Source: Pilosibacter fragilis (GTDB taxonomy: Bacteria > Bacillota > Clostridia > Lachnospirales > Lachnospiraceae). From it: a DNA stretch of 64,000 bases. Of the stretch, positions 31,196 through 39,087 are shown piece by piece. Position numbers and translations under genes: made by a program. The stretch is taken from NCBI RefSeq assembly GCF_032490495.1, contig NZ_JAVYJB010000003.1, positions 1 to 64,000 on the forward strand, read 5' to 3'. Each line of letters starts with the position of its first letter. Positions within the stretch are counted from its first letter, which is position 1. The notes under the pieces are model-generated. The model did not search any database. It saw only the letters and a list, made by a program, of their open reading frames with translations, and was not told the DNA's origin.

Positions 31196-31207
31196 CTGTA
31201 CCACCTC

Positions 31208-31603
31208 TTACTGCATAGAAATCTCCGCCATTGTGACTGCCTGATCTTCTTCCATAAAATATTCATCTGCTGTGTCTCTGTCTACGGCAAGGATTTCTCC
31301 CGGCTCTGCTTCTCCCATCTGGATCGGGGCAAGAGATTTTAAGATTTCACGGCAGAGATTCTGATTCGGACACCGATTCAAAAATCCACCTGCCGTATCC
31401 AAGATCAGCCGATCCAGCATATCCGTTACTATCATCTGCCGGGCATCCATGAAATGGCCGCCGACAAAATTTGCGAGATTTTCCGGTGTGGTTGAAATCA
31501 AATACTCTTTGCGCTCCCCTCCGGCTGCAGGATACAAATAGGCATACCCGATTGCTTCCGTATCCATGATCCGTTCCACCATTTGCTTTTCTTTCTGATT
31601 CAT
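31208..31603 (-). CDS. Unknown 131-aa protein upstream of mazF
   Basis: The acidic protein begins MNQKEKQMVERIMDTEAIG and contains LANFVGGHFMDARQMIVTDML. Start ATG at 31603 follows AAGGAGG; 12 bp separate it from mazF, so the two are co-transcribed. I recognise no family. Its position makes it the natural place for an antitoxin, but sequence features of known antitoxin DNA-binding domains are not apparent. A structured non-coding stretch lies directly upstream. Confidence 0.6.
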   Translation of the reverse strand: MNQKEKQMVERIMDTEAIGYAYLYPAAGGERKEYLISTTPENLANFVGGHFMDARQMIVTDMLDRLILDTAGGFLNRCPNQNLCREILKSLAPIQMGEAEPGEILAVDRDTADEYFMEEDQAVTMAEISMQ

Positions 31604-31634
31604 ACTGTTTTCCTCCTTTATTTTTGCCCAGTTT

Positions 31635-32132
31635 CATAACACAAGGACAGCGGCAGTTCCGATTCATTACAATGCCTGTATCATCAGGAAGACAGGGAAC
31701 TGCCGCCGTAGTTTCTGTTATGAAAAACGACTTGTTCTTCGTTTTCTCTGGCTTCTATTCGACACTACTCCCCGAAGCCGGATGCGATGCATCACTGGGC
31801 GGCAGACACAGACCGGTCTTGGTCAGGGACCGTCATGGGATTCTCACCCCTCCGAGGATCTCTCCGAGCCGCCCTCATTGCGTGATCCCGCTTTTCACGG
31901 GGCTGTGACTGGACGGAAGTATCATTGTAGGCTGTTCAGGTCATGGCAGGGCAGCCCACCGCAGGCTGCTTTGGAACGGATATTTCTCGCTCTGCGCCTC
32001 TGATGTGATCGTATTGACAGGTGTACTCCATCTGCAGGCGGTCCCCGCGTATCCTTCCAGTGCTTTTCCTTTTGGGCTGAACAGCTAATGTATCTGTGCT
32101 GCCGGATATGACTGCCTGATGGCAGTATTTTT
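31635..32132 (+). ncRNA. Candidate large structured RNA
   Basis: About 500 bp without a convincing gene but with nested pairing. An outer stem CATAACA/TGTTATG (31635-31641, 31716-31722) encloses an 11-bp stem GCGGCAGTTCC/GGAACTGCCGC (31650-31660, 31696-31706). Further on, GGGCGGC/GCCGCCC encloses about 70 bases, and GCAGCC/GGCTGC forms another hairpin. On the plus strand it ends with a tetraloop hairpin ACTGCC-tgat-GGCAGT plus ATTTTT (32111-32132), a good intrinsic terminator. The strand is not certain; it could also be a minus-strand leader of the 131-aa gene. It does not match intron domain V or riboswitch cores that I know. Confidence 0.45.
32111..32132 (+). terminator. Intrinsic terminator at the 3' end of the candidate RNA
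   Basis: ACTGCC-tgat-GGCAGT followed by ATTTTT on the plus strand. No plus-strand protein gene lies upstream, which is why an RNA gene is suspected. Confidence 0.55.
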
Positions 32133-32202
32133 CAAAGAACAGATGAGAGAATAAGTCCTCTCACTTACTTCCACGTTGGCGGAAATCTTTGCACACCCCG
32201 GA

Positions 32203-32652
32203 TTACAAATTTTCTAAAATATTTTTGAGTTTTTTCAGGATACGGTTTTTCCGCTTGTGAACCGCATTATGATAGATCTTCAATTCTTCCGCCAGATCAC
32301 GTTCCGTCCGTTCCTCAAAAAACAGTTGTCTAATGAGATATTGTTCATCTTCAGAGAGCAGGGAAAGGGCTGTATACAGTTGTTCAAGCTGCATATTCCG
32401 GATGACCGATTCCTCTGTCTGATTCTCCCCCTCAAACTGCACTTCCTGTTCCAGCAGGCGTTCATAAGAATCCTCACGGCTTGGGATTATCCGAACGGTC
32501 TGTGTTTTTTGATCGATTACGGTTCTTTCTGTTTTCAAGTCATACTCCTGATACTGCATCTTCCGTTCTGTCATTCTTAAAACAGCGATTACTTCTTCGC
32601 TGGCTTCCGGATACAATTTTCTGAAATCCGGGATTTTATATGGCTTTGCCAT
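32203..32652 (-). CDS. Sigma-70 family RNA polymerase sigma factor (ICE type)
   Basis: A 149-residue protein. The C-terminal region has a sigma region 4-like helix-turn-helix (LSLLSEDEQYLIRQLFFEERTE, AEELKIYHNAVHKRKNRILKKL). The N-terminal part is short, so it is of the small ICE/phage-like sigma group. Start ATG at 32652 follows AAGGAGG. It probably controls expression of the integration or transfer genes of ICE-2. A strong terminator lies 85 bp upstream of the start on the same strand, so expression may depend on read-through. Confidence 0.8.
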   Translation of the reverse strand: MAKPYKIPDFRKLYPEASEEVIAVLRMTERKMQYQEYDLKTERTVIDQKTQTVRIIPSREDSYERLLEQEVQFEGENQTEESVIRNMQLEQLYTALSLLSEDEQYLIRQLFFEERTERDLAEELKIYHNAVHKRKNRILKKLKNILENL

Positions 32653-32736
32653 AGGCTTGTCCTCCTTTTCGAATTCATGCGAAAACGAAGGACAAGCGGT
32701 GGACTCCGGCAGTGGCATAAAGTTCTGCCGGAACGC

Positions 32737-32776
32737 AAAAAAGCGCCTGCATAGACATAAAAGTCTATGCAGACGC
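32737..32776 (-). terminator. Strong terminator/attenuator upstream of the sigma gene
   Basis: GCG-t-CTGCATAGAC and GTCTATGCAG-g-CGC pair around TTTTAT, followed on the minus strand by TTTTTT. It would end transcripts coming from the right before the sigma gene. Confidence 0.8.
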
Positions 32777-32850
32777 TCAATTCGTATTTTTCATGTTCTG
32801 ATTGTTCCTCTTGTTGTCCGGAATATCCCGGTTGCAGAGATACGCTTTTT

Positions 32851-32928
32851 TTAAGCGGTCACCATTACATTGATATCCGGTTTCAATAAATGGTGCTGCT
32901 TCGGATCAGCAACATAGTATCCCAACAC
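32851..32928 (-). CDS. Candidate 25-aa peptide upstream of the sigma attenuator
   Basis: The GTG at 32928 has GGAGGGAGGGG 9 bases upstream. The peptide reads VLGYYVADPKQHHLL, then KPDINVMVTA, and stops at 32851. Composition looks protein-like and the ribosome site is strong. It lies 75 bp before the terminator hairpin, so it might be a leader peptide. No homologue is recognised. Confidence 0.35.
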   Translation of the reverse strand: MLGYYVADPKQHHLLKPDINVMVTA

Positions 32929-33660
32929 ATAAAAACACCCCTCCCTCCTCAACGAAGTCAGAAGAAGCATTCTATGTACTGACATAAATCGTCAAAGATA
33001 TTCTTTAACTTAAATATTGATTTTATTACTCCAAAGTCACATAACAATATCATAATTAGTTGAACAACGTGACAGTAGCAGCATCACTAGTCATAGCAGA
33101 TTGTTCGGATGATGTGTTCAACTTCATTCTACCAGAAGTTTGTAAACTATTGAATATTCAAAGCACAGTACTGCAATTCCGTTTTGATATATACCGTAAT
33201 TCTGGACATTGACGGACTTACGGTATCTGTTCTTCCGGAACAGGGGTACATTTTCAACGTAATATTCAAACTATGTCTATTTTTATCCATTTTTTAATTT
33301 GTAGATTGATTGTGTCAATCTCGTCCTGCATTAATCAGCTCATCGGTTTCATTATCCTAAAGGGGTAAATTCAAGAAATAAAAGGATGGAGACTTCTAAT
33401 TTATATTAAAAGACTCCACCCTTTTATACATATACTCATTTTCTACTATTTAATTTAAAGATTGCGACTTTCATATTGCTTTTTCAAGACCAGACAAGGT
33501 GCAAAAAGAAGGATTTGTAAGAGATGTTTCCTCAAATTTTATTCCGAAATGTTCCTCAATGCAAAATAATAACATCTCTTGCACTTAAACCAATTTTAGG
33601 ATAAAAAAAGAAAGATGTTCAAATTCCTCACTCATATTTACAGAAAATTTTTCTTTTAAT
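32929..33660. other. AT-rich non-coding region
   Basis: Over 700 bp with no gene I can support. It has an inverted repeat AGTTGAACA/TGTTCAACT (33058-33066, 33115-33123) and an imperfect hairpin with A/T flanks at 33381-33426 (TGGAG/CTCCA core) that could end transcripts in either direction. Probably the regulatory switch region between the sigma operon and the plus-strand regulator. Confidence 0.5.
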
Positions 33661-33674
33661 AAAAGCGCAATAAA

Positions 33675-33695
33675 AGTTCGTGTTAAACACGAACT
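33675..33695. promoter_or_regulatory. Palindromic operator upstream of the XRE regulator
   Basis: AGTTCGTGTT-A-AACACGAACT, a perfect 10-bp inverted repeat with one central base, 10 bp before the -35 element of the regulator promoter. It is the likely binding site of the regulator itself. Confidence 0.75.
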
Positions 33696-33704
33696 ATCAC
33701 AACG

Positions 33705-33733
33705 TTCACATCTTAATACCCGAACTGTAAAAT
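33705..33733 (+). promoter_or_regulatory. Promoter of the XRE regulator
   Basis: TTCACA (33705-33710), 17-bp spacer, TAAAAT (33728-33733), 21 bp before the ATG. A further half-site CGAACT lies in the spacer at 33721-33726. Confidence 0.6.
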
Positions 33734-33754
33734 GATATTGGAGGTGAACTGATA

Positions 33755-34090
33755 ATGGCTGAAACAGAAAAAAAGGATATTTCCTATATGGGGCCTATTT
33801 TCAAAAAATACCGTATAGATGCAAAAAGAACACAAGAGGATGTTGCGGAAAAGGTTGGGATTACTTCTCGATTCCTTATGGCTTTGGAGAACGAGGAAAA
33901 GCGTCCAAGTCTTGATAATCTTTTACGTCTCGTTGACACATTAAACATTCCCGGTGATGCCATCCTACATCCACAGATTCAACATATTGACAGTGAAGAT
34001 CAACAACTTTTACGTCAATTTATGTGCTTGAATAATCGTGATAAAGATGTTATCCGTGCAGCAATTCAAGTGATGCTAAACAATAAATAA
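33755..34090 (+). CDS. XRE-family transcriptional regulator
   Basis: A 111-residue DNA-binding protein. The helix-turn-helix (about 18-70) reads FKKYRIDAKRTQEDVAEKVG and ITSRFLMALENEEKRPSLDNL; the short C-terminus (QLLRQFMCLNNRDKDVIRAAI) may dimerise. ATG at 33755 follows GGAGGTG. It is encoded against the direction of ICE-2, with a palindromic operator upstream, and is probably an autoregulated repressor of the sigma or integration operon. A terminator follows at 34214-34249. Confidence 0.88.
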   Translation: MAETEKKDISYMGPIFKKYRIDAKRTQEDVAEKVGITSRFLMALENEEKRPSLDNLLRLVDTLNIPGDAILHPQIQHIDSEDQQLLRQFMCLNNRDKDVIRAAIQVMLNNK

Positions 34091-34213
34091 GTAACTACAA
34101 TTTTACGAAAAAGGTGGCAGTTATCCTTTCTCCTTCTATAGATGTTTTTATATGCTAACTTATATTTTGTAAATATCTAAAAATGTTTTACCTCAATACT
34201 TGACAAAGAAAAA

Positions 34214-34249
34214 AATGGAGGCTTGAATCATAAAATTCAAGCCTCCATT
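34214..34249. terminator. Bidirectional terminator between convergent genes
   Basis: AATGGAGGCTTGAAT and ATTCAAGCCTCCATT form a perfect 15-bp stem with a 6-base loop. Confidence 0.85.
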
Positions 34250-34295
34250 CCATATTAGATATCTAATCAATCCAAATAAAAAATTTCTTTTTTAT

Positions 34296-35390
34296 TTACC
34301 CCAACTGTCGTAAATTTGTTAAAGTAAATGTACGACCACCATCTTGTGTATAGTGATAGTTAAAAGCACTTAAAAATTCGCAAACCTGGAACGTATCCAA
34401 ATCAATCACAATATAACTAGGACCATAGGAAAAATCATAAAGACCCTCACCAAAAGTTCGAGGAGTTTTCATTCCTGAAGGATCATACCAATTAATTATG
34501 TGAGTTACATCACCCGTATCGTTACTGTAATAACTATTTGTGTATAACCACGTTCCACGGTTTATCTCAACTAATAAGGCATTAGGTGCTGAATATGGCG
34601 CACTACTAGAGAAAGAACCTAAATATACACCTTTCGCTTCAATTAAATCCATTGACATATCACGGGCAGAATATCCAAGAGGCATATACCACGTTTCGTG
34701 TTCTTCCCATTTCAGATCTGTTAAAATATTTTGTCCATTGCTCAAAATCGTACTGTTATCATAATACAATACTACTCGCGACAAATCATCAGTTGCATCA
34801 ACGATACTTGTAGCACCAGATGGATTTGAGCAATTCCACATCAACTGGTAATCTCCTTTTTCAGTTCCAGTAGATGAACCGATTACAATTGCATACTGTC
34901 CAGCCGGAATGTTAATATAGTTCTCTCCACCATTAGCGTATACACCCCAACCAGTAGAATCACCCAACATACCGTTGTCCACATAATAGAGAACTGCCAT
35001 TAGATTTGAATTAGCAGAGTTGAGCTTCAAGAAAGACAGCTGCTTTGAAGTTAATGTCACCACATAAATATCAAACGAATCTGTTAATGTACCATTACCA
35101 ACAAATACTGGATCATTAATTGCCCAATTTTCTCTTGCATTAAGTGCACTTTCCGGAACGCCAGAAAGCGAATCCGTAAGTCGATTCGTATTTGACAAAT
35201 TTTCTAAATCATTAAATTTCTGTGACGGCATTACTTCAGCCTCATCCATTGTTAGAGACTGCATACCAACATCTTGTGCCTCCGTTGCCTCTACTTCTGG
35301 CATTGGATTATTTTCAGCCGCATAAGCACTGACTGAAAAACAGCTAACCATCAATGCTAAAGCACACAAAAGACTACTGATTTTTTTCAT
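34296..35390 (-). CDS. Secreted protein of unknown function (cargo)
   Basis: A 364-residue protein with a clear signal peptide (MKKISSLLCALALMVSCF, cleavage near AYAAENN). The mature part has a linker (about 25-80) and a beta-rich domain (VGNGTLTDSFDIYVVTLTSKQ ... GQYAIVIGSSTGTEKGDYQL) resembling pre-peptidase C-terminal or jelly-roll folds, then a second domain rich in Tyr and Trp. No catalytic motif is visible. Start ATG at 35390 has GGGAGG 10 bases upstream. It lies 21 bp downstream of the 437-aa gene, so they form one AT-rich cargo operon. Confidence 0.75.
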   Translation of the reverse strand: MKKISSLLCALALMVSCFSVSAYAAENNPMPEVEATEAQDVGMQSLTMDEAEVMPSQKFNDLENLSNTNRLTDSLSGVPESALNARENWAINDPVFVGNGTLTDSFDIYVVTLTSKQLSFLKLNSANSNLMAVLYYVDNGMLGDSTGWGVYANGGENYINIPAGQYAIVIGSSTGTEKGDYQLMWNCSNPSGATSIVDATDDLSRVVLYYDNSTILSNGQNILTDLKWEEHETWYMPLGYSARDMSMDLIEAKGVYLGSFSSSAPYSAPNALLVEINRGTWLYTNSYYSNDTGDVTHIINWYDPSGMKTPRTFGEGLYDFSYGPSYIVIDLDTFQVCEFLSAFNYHYTQDGGRTFTLTNLRQLG

Positions 35391-35411
35391 ACTTCATTTT
35401 CCTCCCTCTTC

Positions 35412-36725
35412 TTACATACCAACAATAGCATTTTGAAAAGCATCATAAACACTACTTCTATCAATATAGTCTGTTCTGATTAATCCAGTCTGCCATAAAT
35501 TTTCAGCAACACGTTGCCGATTCTGATCAATTTTTGCATCTAAAGCATTCATAAATTTTTCAATGAATGGTTCAAATGAATTTTTGAGCATATTCGATAA
35601 TTTATCGCTGATTCCGGCATTGTCAATCTCATCTGAAACCGTCTTATACTGTTCTGCTAGATATTTACCCAAATCACTGTCATTTTCTTTTAATGTAAAG
35701 GTATCCCATTGAGGTTTTTCCAATTGTTGCAATAAATCTCTTGCATAGATACCTGCATATGTTAAGTCTTTTTCACTGTATGGTGCTTGTGAATTAATAC
35801 TTTCTGTTTGAGTATCATTTTGCACTGATAAAACGCTTTCACGCAATTGGGCAGCCATATAGGCATCATCCTGTTTCAGCCATTGGTCATCTGGCTCATC
35901 TATCTTTGCATAAATATCGTTTTGTCTGAGATAATTAGCATATTCTTTCGCTTTTCCATCAATCACAGCCAAAACGCTATTGCGCATTTCATCAATTGTA
36001 CCAGATTGTCCGAGACTTTCATAAAATCCACCTATACTCTCAGCAAAGGAATTTGCCATTTCTTCTTTTGCGTCAGTATAAAGTTGTTCCAGTTTCTGTA
36101 ATTCCGTTTCCTGCTTATCTCCAGTAAATTGTGTTTGAATACGATCTTTCAAAACTGCATATCGGGATGCCAGATAGTCCGTTTTTTTCTCAAAATTTTC
36201 AATGTTGTCAAAGCCAACATTCATACTTGACAAATCACTTGCTACCTTATGCCAGTCAATCTCGTTTCCAAGCCCTTTTTCAACAAGTTCACTTTTTAAA
36301 CTTTCCAATTCTTGCTCTGAAATTTGATCCTTTAAAATTAATTTAACAGGATCAGTAGAAGTACGTACAAATGTATCCCCCTCAAAATACCCCTCAATAC
36401 GAGACTGTTTCATGTACTGATTTATCAATGCATCTTTTTCAGTATATGAGGATTGTTCTGATGGAGGCAGTAATTCATTCTGCAGTTTTTCATCTGATTC
36501 AACTTTCGTACAAGAAACTGACGAAAGTATCCGCATCTGATTTCCATTTGGTCGATACAGACCGATGTCAACATCTTGCGAAAAGTTCGTGCCTATTTCG
36601 ACTTTATCTTCCCGCAAAGTTGTCCCTTGCACTATGGCCTCAGAAAACACCTTAACTTGACCGAACAATTGTCTATTTCCCAATATAGGCTGAACCCTTG
36701 CTTGTAGAATCTGACCAACAAACAT
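35412..36725 (-). CDS. Unknown 437-aa helical protein (cargo)
   Basis: The protein begins MFVGQILQARVQPILGNRQL and has no signal peptide or membrane segment. The N-terminal 80 residues look beta-rich, and the rest is mostly helical and acidic with coiled-coil potential (TELQKLEQLYTDAKEEMA). ATG at 36725 follows GGAGGG. Directly downstream is the secreted protein, so both may act together, for instance at the cell surface. I recognise no family; an effector or surface scaffold is possible. Low GC compared with the conjugation genes suggests separate acquisition. Confidence 0.7.
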   Translation of the reverse strand: MFVGQILQARVQPILGNRQLFGQVKVFSEAIVQGTTLREDKVEIGTNFSQDVDIGLYRPNGNQMRILSSVSCTKVESDEKLQNELLPPSEQSSYTEKDALINQYMKQSRIEGYFEGDTFVRTSTDPVKLILKDQISEQELESLKSELVEKGLGNEIDWHKVASDLSSMNVGFDNIENFEKKTDYLASRYAVLKDRIQTQFTGDKQETELQKLEQLYTDAKEEMANSFAESIGGFYESLGQSGTIDEMRNSVLAVIDGKAKEYANYLRQNDIYAKIDEPDDQWLKQDDAYMAAQLRESVLSVQNDTQTESINSQAPYSEKDLTYAGIYARDLLQQLEKPQWDTFTLKENDSDLGKYLAEQYKTVSDEIDNAGISDKLSNMLKNSFEPFIEKFMNALDAKIDQNRQRVAENLWQTGLIRTDYIDRSSVYDAFQNAIVGM

Positions 36726-36941
36726 ATCAATCCCTCCAATCACTTATAGATTGGTTTAATTATATCACTCCACTTTTCTTTTTTCAATAGTTCTCTAAAA
36801 AAACAACGATACTGTAACATAGAATCCAGTGTACGCCTTTGCCACAAACATCATGTGATATGACTCTATATCACTTTCTCTGCCTGTCCGTATTTCTTCA
36901 GGTGATCCCTTCTGCATACGCCGCAGTGACATAATCCATAT

Positions 36942-36974
36942 GCCACCAAGAGGACAAACCTTCCCCTTGGTGGC
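36942..36974. terminator. Hairpin after the small HTH gene
   Basis: GCCACCAAG (36942-36950) and CTTGGTGGC (36966-36974) pair perfectly; ATTTTTTAA follows on the plus strand. It lies directly after the stop of the HTH gene and probably closes the conjugation operon. Confidence 0.55.
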
Positions 36975-36982
36975 GCTATTTT

Positions 36983-37246
36983 TTAATTGCAGTCTGTCAG
37001 GGTAAACAGCAGACTGCTCCTGCCGCCGTTCTCTCGCCAGCGTTGTTCCTTTTTTAAGAACCCAGCTGTGATCAAATCCTGAATCGCACGTTCCACCGTG
37101 CGCCGGGACAGATGCAGTTCCTTTGCGATGGTACCGATCGCCGGATAGCACTGTCCCTGTGCGTTGCTCCGGTCTTTCAAATACATGTACACGGTTTTGG
37201 CACGATGGGGCAGTTCTGCTTTATAAATATTAGAAAAATACCCCAT
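36983..37246 (-). CDS. Helix-turn-helix (HTH_36-like) protein
   Basis: An 87-residue winged-helix protein (AELPHRAKTVYMYLKDRSN, GTIAKELHLSRRTVERAIQDL) like the DNA-binding domains of replication initiators and small regulators. Start ATG at 37246 follows AGGAGGTG. It lies 14 bp downstream of virD4, the last gene of the DNA-processing operon. It may control transfer or replication. Confidence 0.8.
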   Translation of the reverse strand: MGYFSNIYKAELPHRAKTVYMYLKDRSNAQGQCYPAIGTIAKELHLSRRTVERAIQDLITAGFLKKEQRWRENGGRSSLLFTLTDCN

Positions 37247-37260
37247 ACACAGATCACCTC

Positions 37261-39075
37261 CTAATCGGTTCGCAACGGAGGACGTCTTGGTATGCTACTG
37301 TGTTCTCTCGCCGTCTGCACTTGTGACTGCTGCTGACCGCCCTTGCGTGTTCCATCAGCATCAGACATTGGCGGTTCTTCCCATTCATCATCTTCCGCAT
37401 CTCTGCGCCGTACAATCTCCTGCTCCAGTTCAAAGCGATCTGCGTATTTCACACTTCTGGTAGCCTGCTCCGGCACCTCATACGCATCGCCAAACTGAAT
37501 CCCCCATTTAAGAAACAGAGGAAGCTGTGTCTGCATAGGACAGTTTCCCGTTTTTGCAAGGATAAAATGTCCCTTTGGAAGTGTTTTCAATTCGTCCGGT
37601 GACATTAGAGGACGGCTCATCATCTGCAGGCTCTGGCTCGGATCGTTCTTCCCTCTGGAGATGGAGCCGGACAGAACGGTCCGGTTTCCAAGTGCTTTCG
37701 ATAAAATCTCCGCACTTTCCGAATTCGGCGCAAATCCGCCAAACAGAATGTCCTGACAGTTATCAATGATGATGCTGGAGCCTTCCTTTCCGTAATTCTT
37801 TTCCAGCTGTGCAAAGCTCTGGATAATGGGAACCATGCTGATCCGTCTGGAACGTCCTGCAGAGAACATCATCTCCATTGATTCAATTTTGGGGATCGTA
37901 CCAATCTCATCCGCAAACATCATCACACGGTTCGGCAGCTTCCCGCCATGTTCGTCAGCGATGGTCAGCATTTCACGATACAATTGCTGCAGAAACAGCG
38001 ACACCATAAAATACTTTGTATTATCTTCCTCCGGAAGAACAATAAAAATTGCGGATTTTTCTTTACAGAATGTTTCCGTATCCAGAGAACTGTCAAAGCA
38101 GAGGATTTGTTCCATCTCACTGTCCAGAAACGCATTCAAGCGGGACATTGCAGTGGAAAGCACAGACGCCATTGCCTGATCCGCACTGTTGAGCGCAGCT
38201 CCGGCAAACCATTTTGCCTTATGTGTTGGCGGTAGCTTATCCATCAAAAGCTGAAACAGGCTTCGGTTCTTCACAGGGGATGGAGCCAGCAGATCCTGAA
38301 TCAATTTAAACACGGATATGATATGGCGTTTCTCCTGCTCACAATATTCCGCAATCAACAGGATTACGGATGCCAGCAGCCCTTCCGCCGCATCATAAAA
38401 AAATGCATTCTGCCCATAGCTGCTGGCAGACGCACCATCGGAACAGATGATGGTTTTCGCAGTAATCTTTGCGTATTTTTCCGCTTTCGCTTTTGCTGCA
38501 AGATTGTGGTTATCCTTCAGGTATTCATCCATGTACTTGTTGACCAGTGTCAGAATGTTATTTCCATCCGAGCGGGTAGGATTTCTCAAATCCAGAACAG
38601 AGATTTTATATCCGTAATACTTTTTCGCAATTCCGGCATAGTTTCGGAACAAATCGCCTTTCGTGTCTGTGGTCAGAAAACTCATGCCGGATGCACAGGC
38701 ATACTCAATATTGGGGTACAGAAAATTAGCGGTCTTACCAACACCGGCCGCACCGATCATCAGGCAGTGGATGTCTCCGCTGTCTACCAGTGCGGTAACC
38801 GCTCCGCCTTTCTTTTTGTATCCGACCACCAATCCCTGTTCTGCCGGAAGCGATTCTCCTTTCCTCCATTTTTCAGGCTGATAGGGGATATGAGCATACG
38901 TTTCCCGGATTTCTTTTTCAGTGGCAAACCGTGCGGTTCCGTGCTGCCCGTCTCCAACCGTCCGTGACTTGATCCCGTTGAGCGTATAGTAATTGGACAG
39001 CAGTGCGAGACCGCCAATCACAGCGAACATACCAAGCCCAATGCACACGAATAATACAATCTGATGTGTCTGCAT
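37261..39075 (-). CDS. virD4: VirD4/TraG-type coupling ATPase of ICE-2
   Basis: A 604-residue type IV coupling protein. It has an N-terminal membrane anchor (about 6-30), Walker A IGAAGVGKTANF (107-118), Walker B VMMFADEIGTIP and a conserved SRRISMVPIIQSFAQL segment, with a disordered charged tail. It links the MobP3 relaxosome to the secretion channel. Start ATG at 39075 follows AAGGAGG. Unlike the ICE-1 virD4 it is intact, and it is of a different subtype (no SARWGT-type target region seen). It could serve as the coupling protein for the IMEs, which is inference. Confidence 0.93.
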   Translation of the reverse strand: MQTHQIVLFVCIGLGMFAVIGGLALLSNYYTLNGIKSRTVGDGQHGTARFATEKEIRETYAHIPYQPEKWRKGESLPAEQGLVVGYKKKGGAVTALVDSGDIHCLMIGAAGVGKTANFLYPNIEYACASGMSFLTTDTKGDLFRNYAGIAKKYYGYKISVLDLRNPTRSDGNNILTLVNKYMDEYLKDNHNLAAKAKAEKYAKITAKTIICSDGASASSYGQNAFFYDAAEGLLASVILLIAEYCEQEKRHIISVFKLIQDLLAPSPVKNRSLFQLLMDKLPPTHKAKWFAGAALNSADQAMASVLSTAMSRLNAFLDSEMEQILCFDSSLDTETFCKEKSAIFIVLPEEDNTKYFMVSLFLQQLYREMLTIADEHGGKLPNRVMMFADEIGTIPKIESMEMMFSAGRSRRISMVPIIQSFAQLEKNYGKEGSSIIIDNCQDILFGGFAPNSESAEILSKALGNRTVLSGSISRGKNDPSQSLQMMSRPLMSPDELKTLPKGHFILAKTGNCPMQTQLPLFLKWGIQFGDAYEVPEQATRSVKYADRFELEQEIVRRRDAEDDEWEEPPMSDADGTRKGGQQQSQVQTAREHSSIPRRPPLRTD

Positions 39076-39087
39076 GACGGCCTCCTT

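Noticed and set aside
31347..31667. A cysteine-rich 106-aa protein on the minus strand
   Set aside because: It overlaps the 131-aa gene in another frame, has no ribosome site and starts inside the folded region.
31620..32200. Group II intron, riboswitch or T-box
   Set aside because: I found no domain V signature, no T-box sequence and no cobalamin, TPP or SAM core. Only generic strong pairing is present.
32779..32796. A five-codon leader frame (MKNTN) before the sigma attenuator
   Set aside because: Too short to judge and without a clear regulatory codon pattern; the 25-aa frame upstream is the better candidate.
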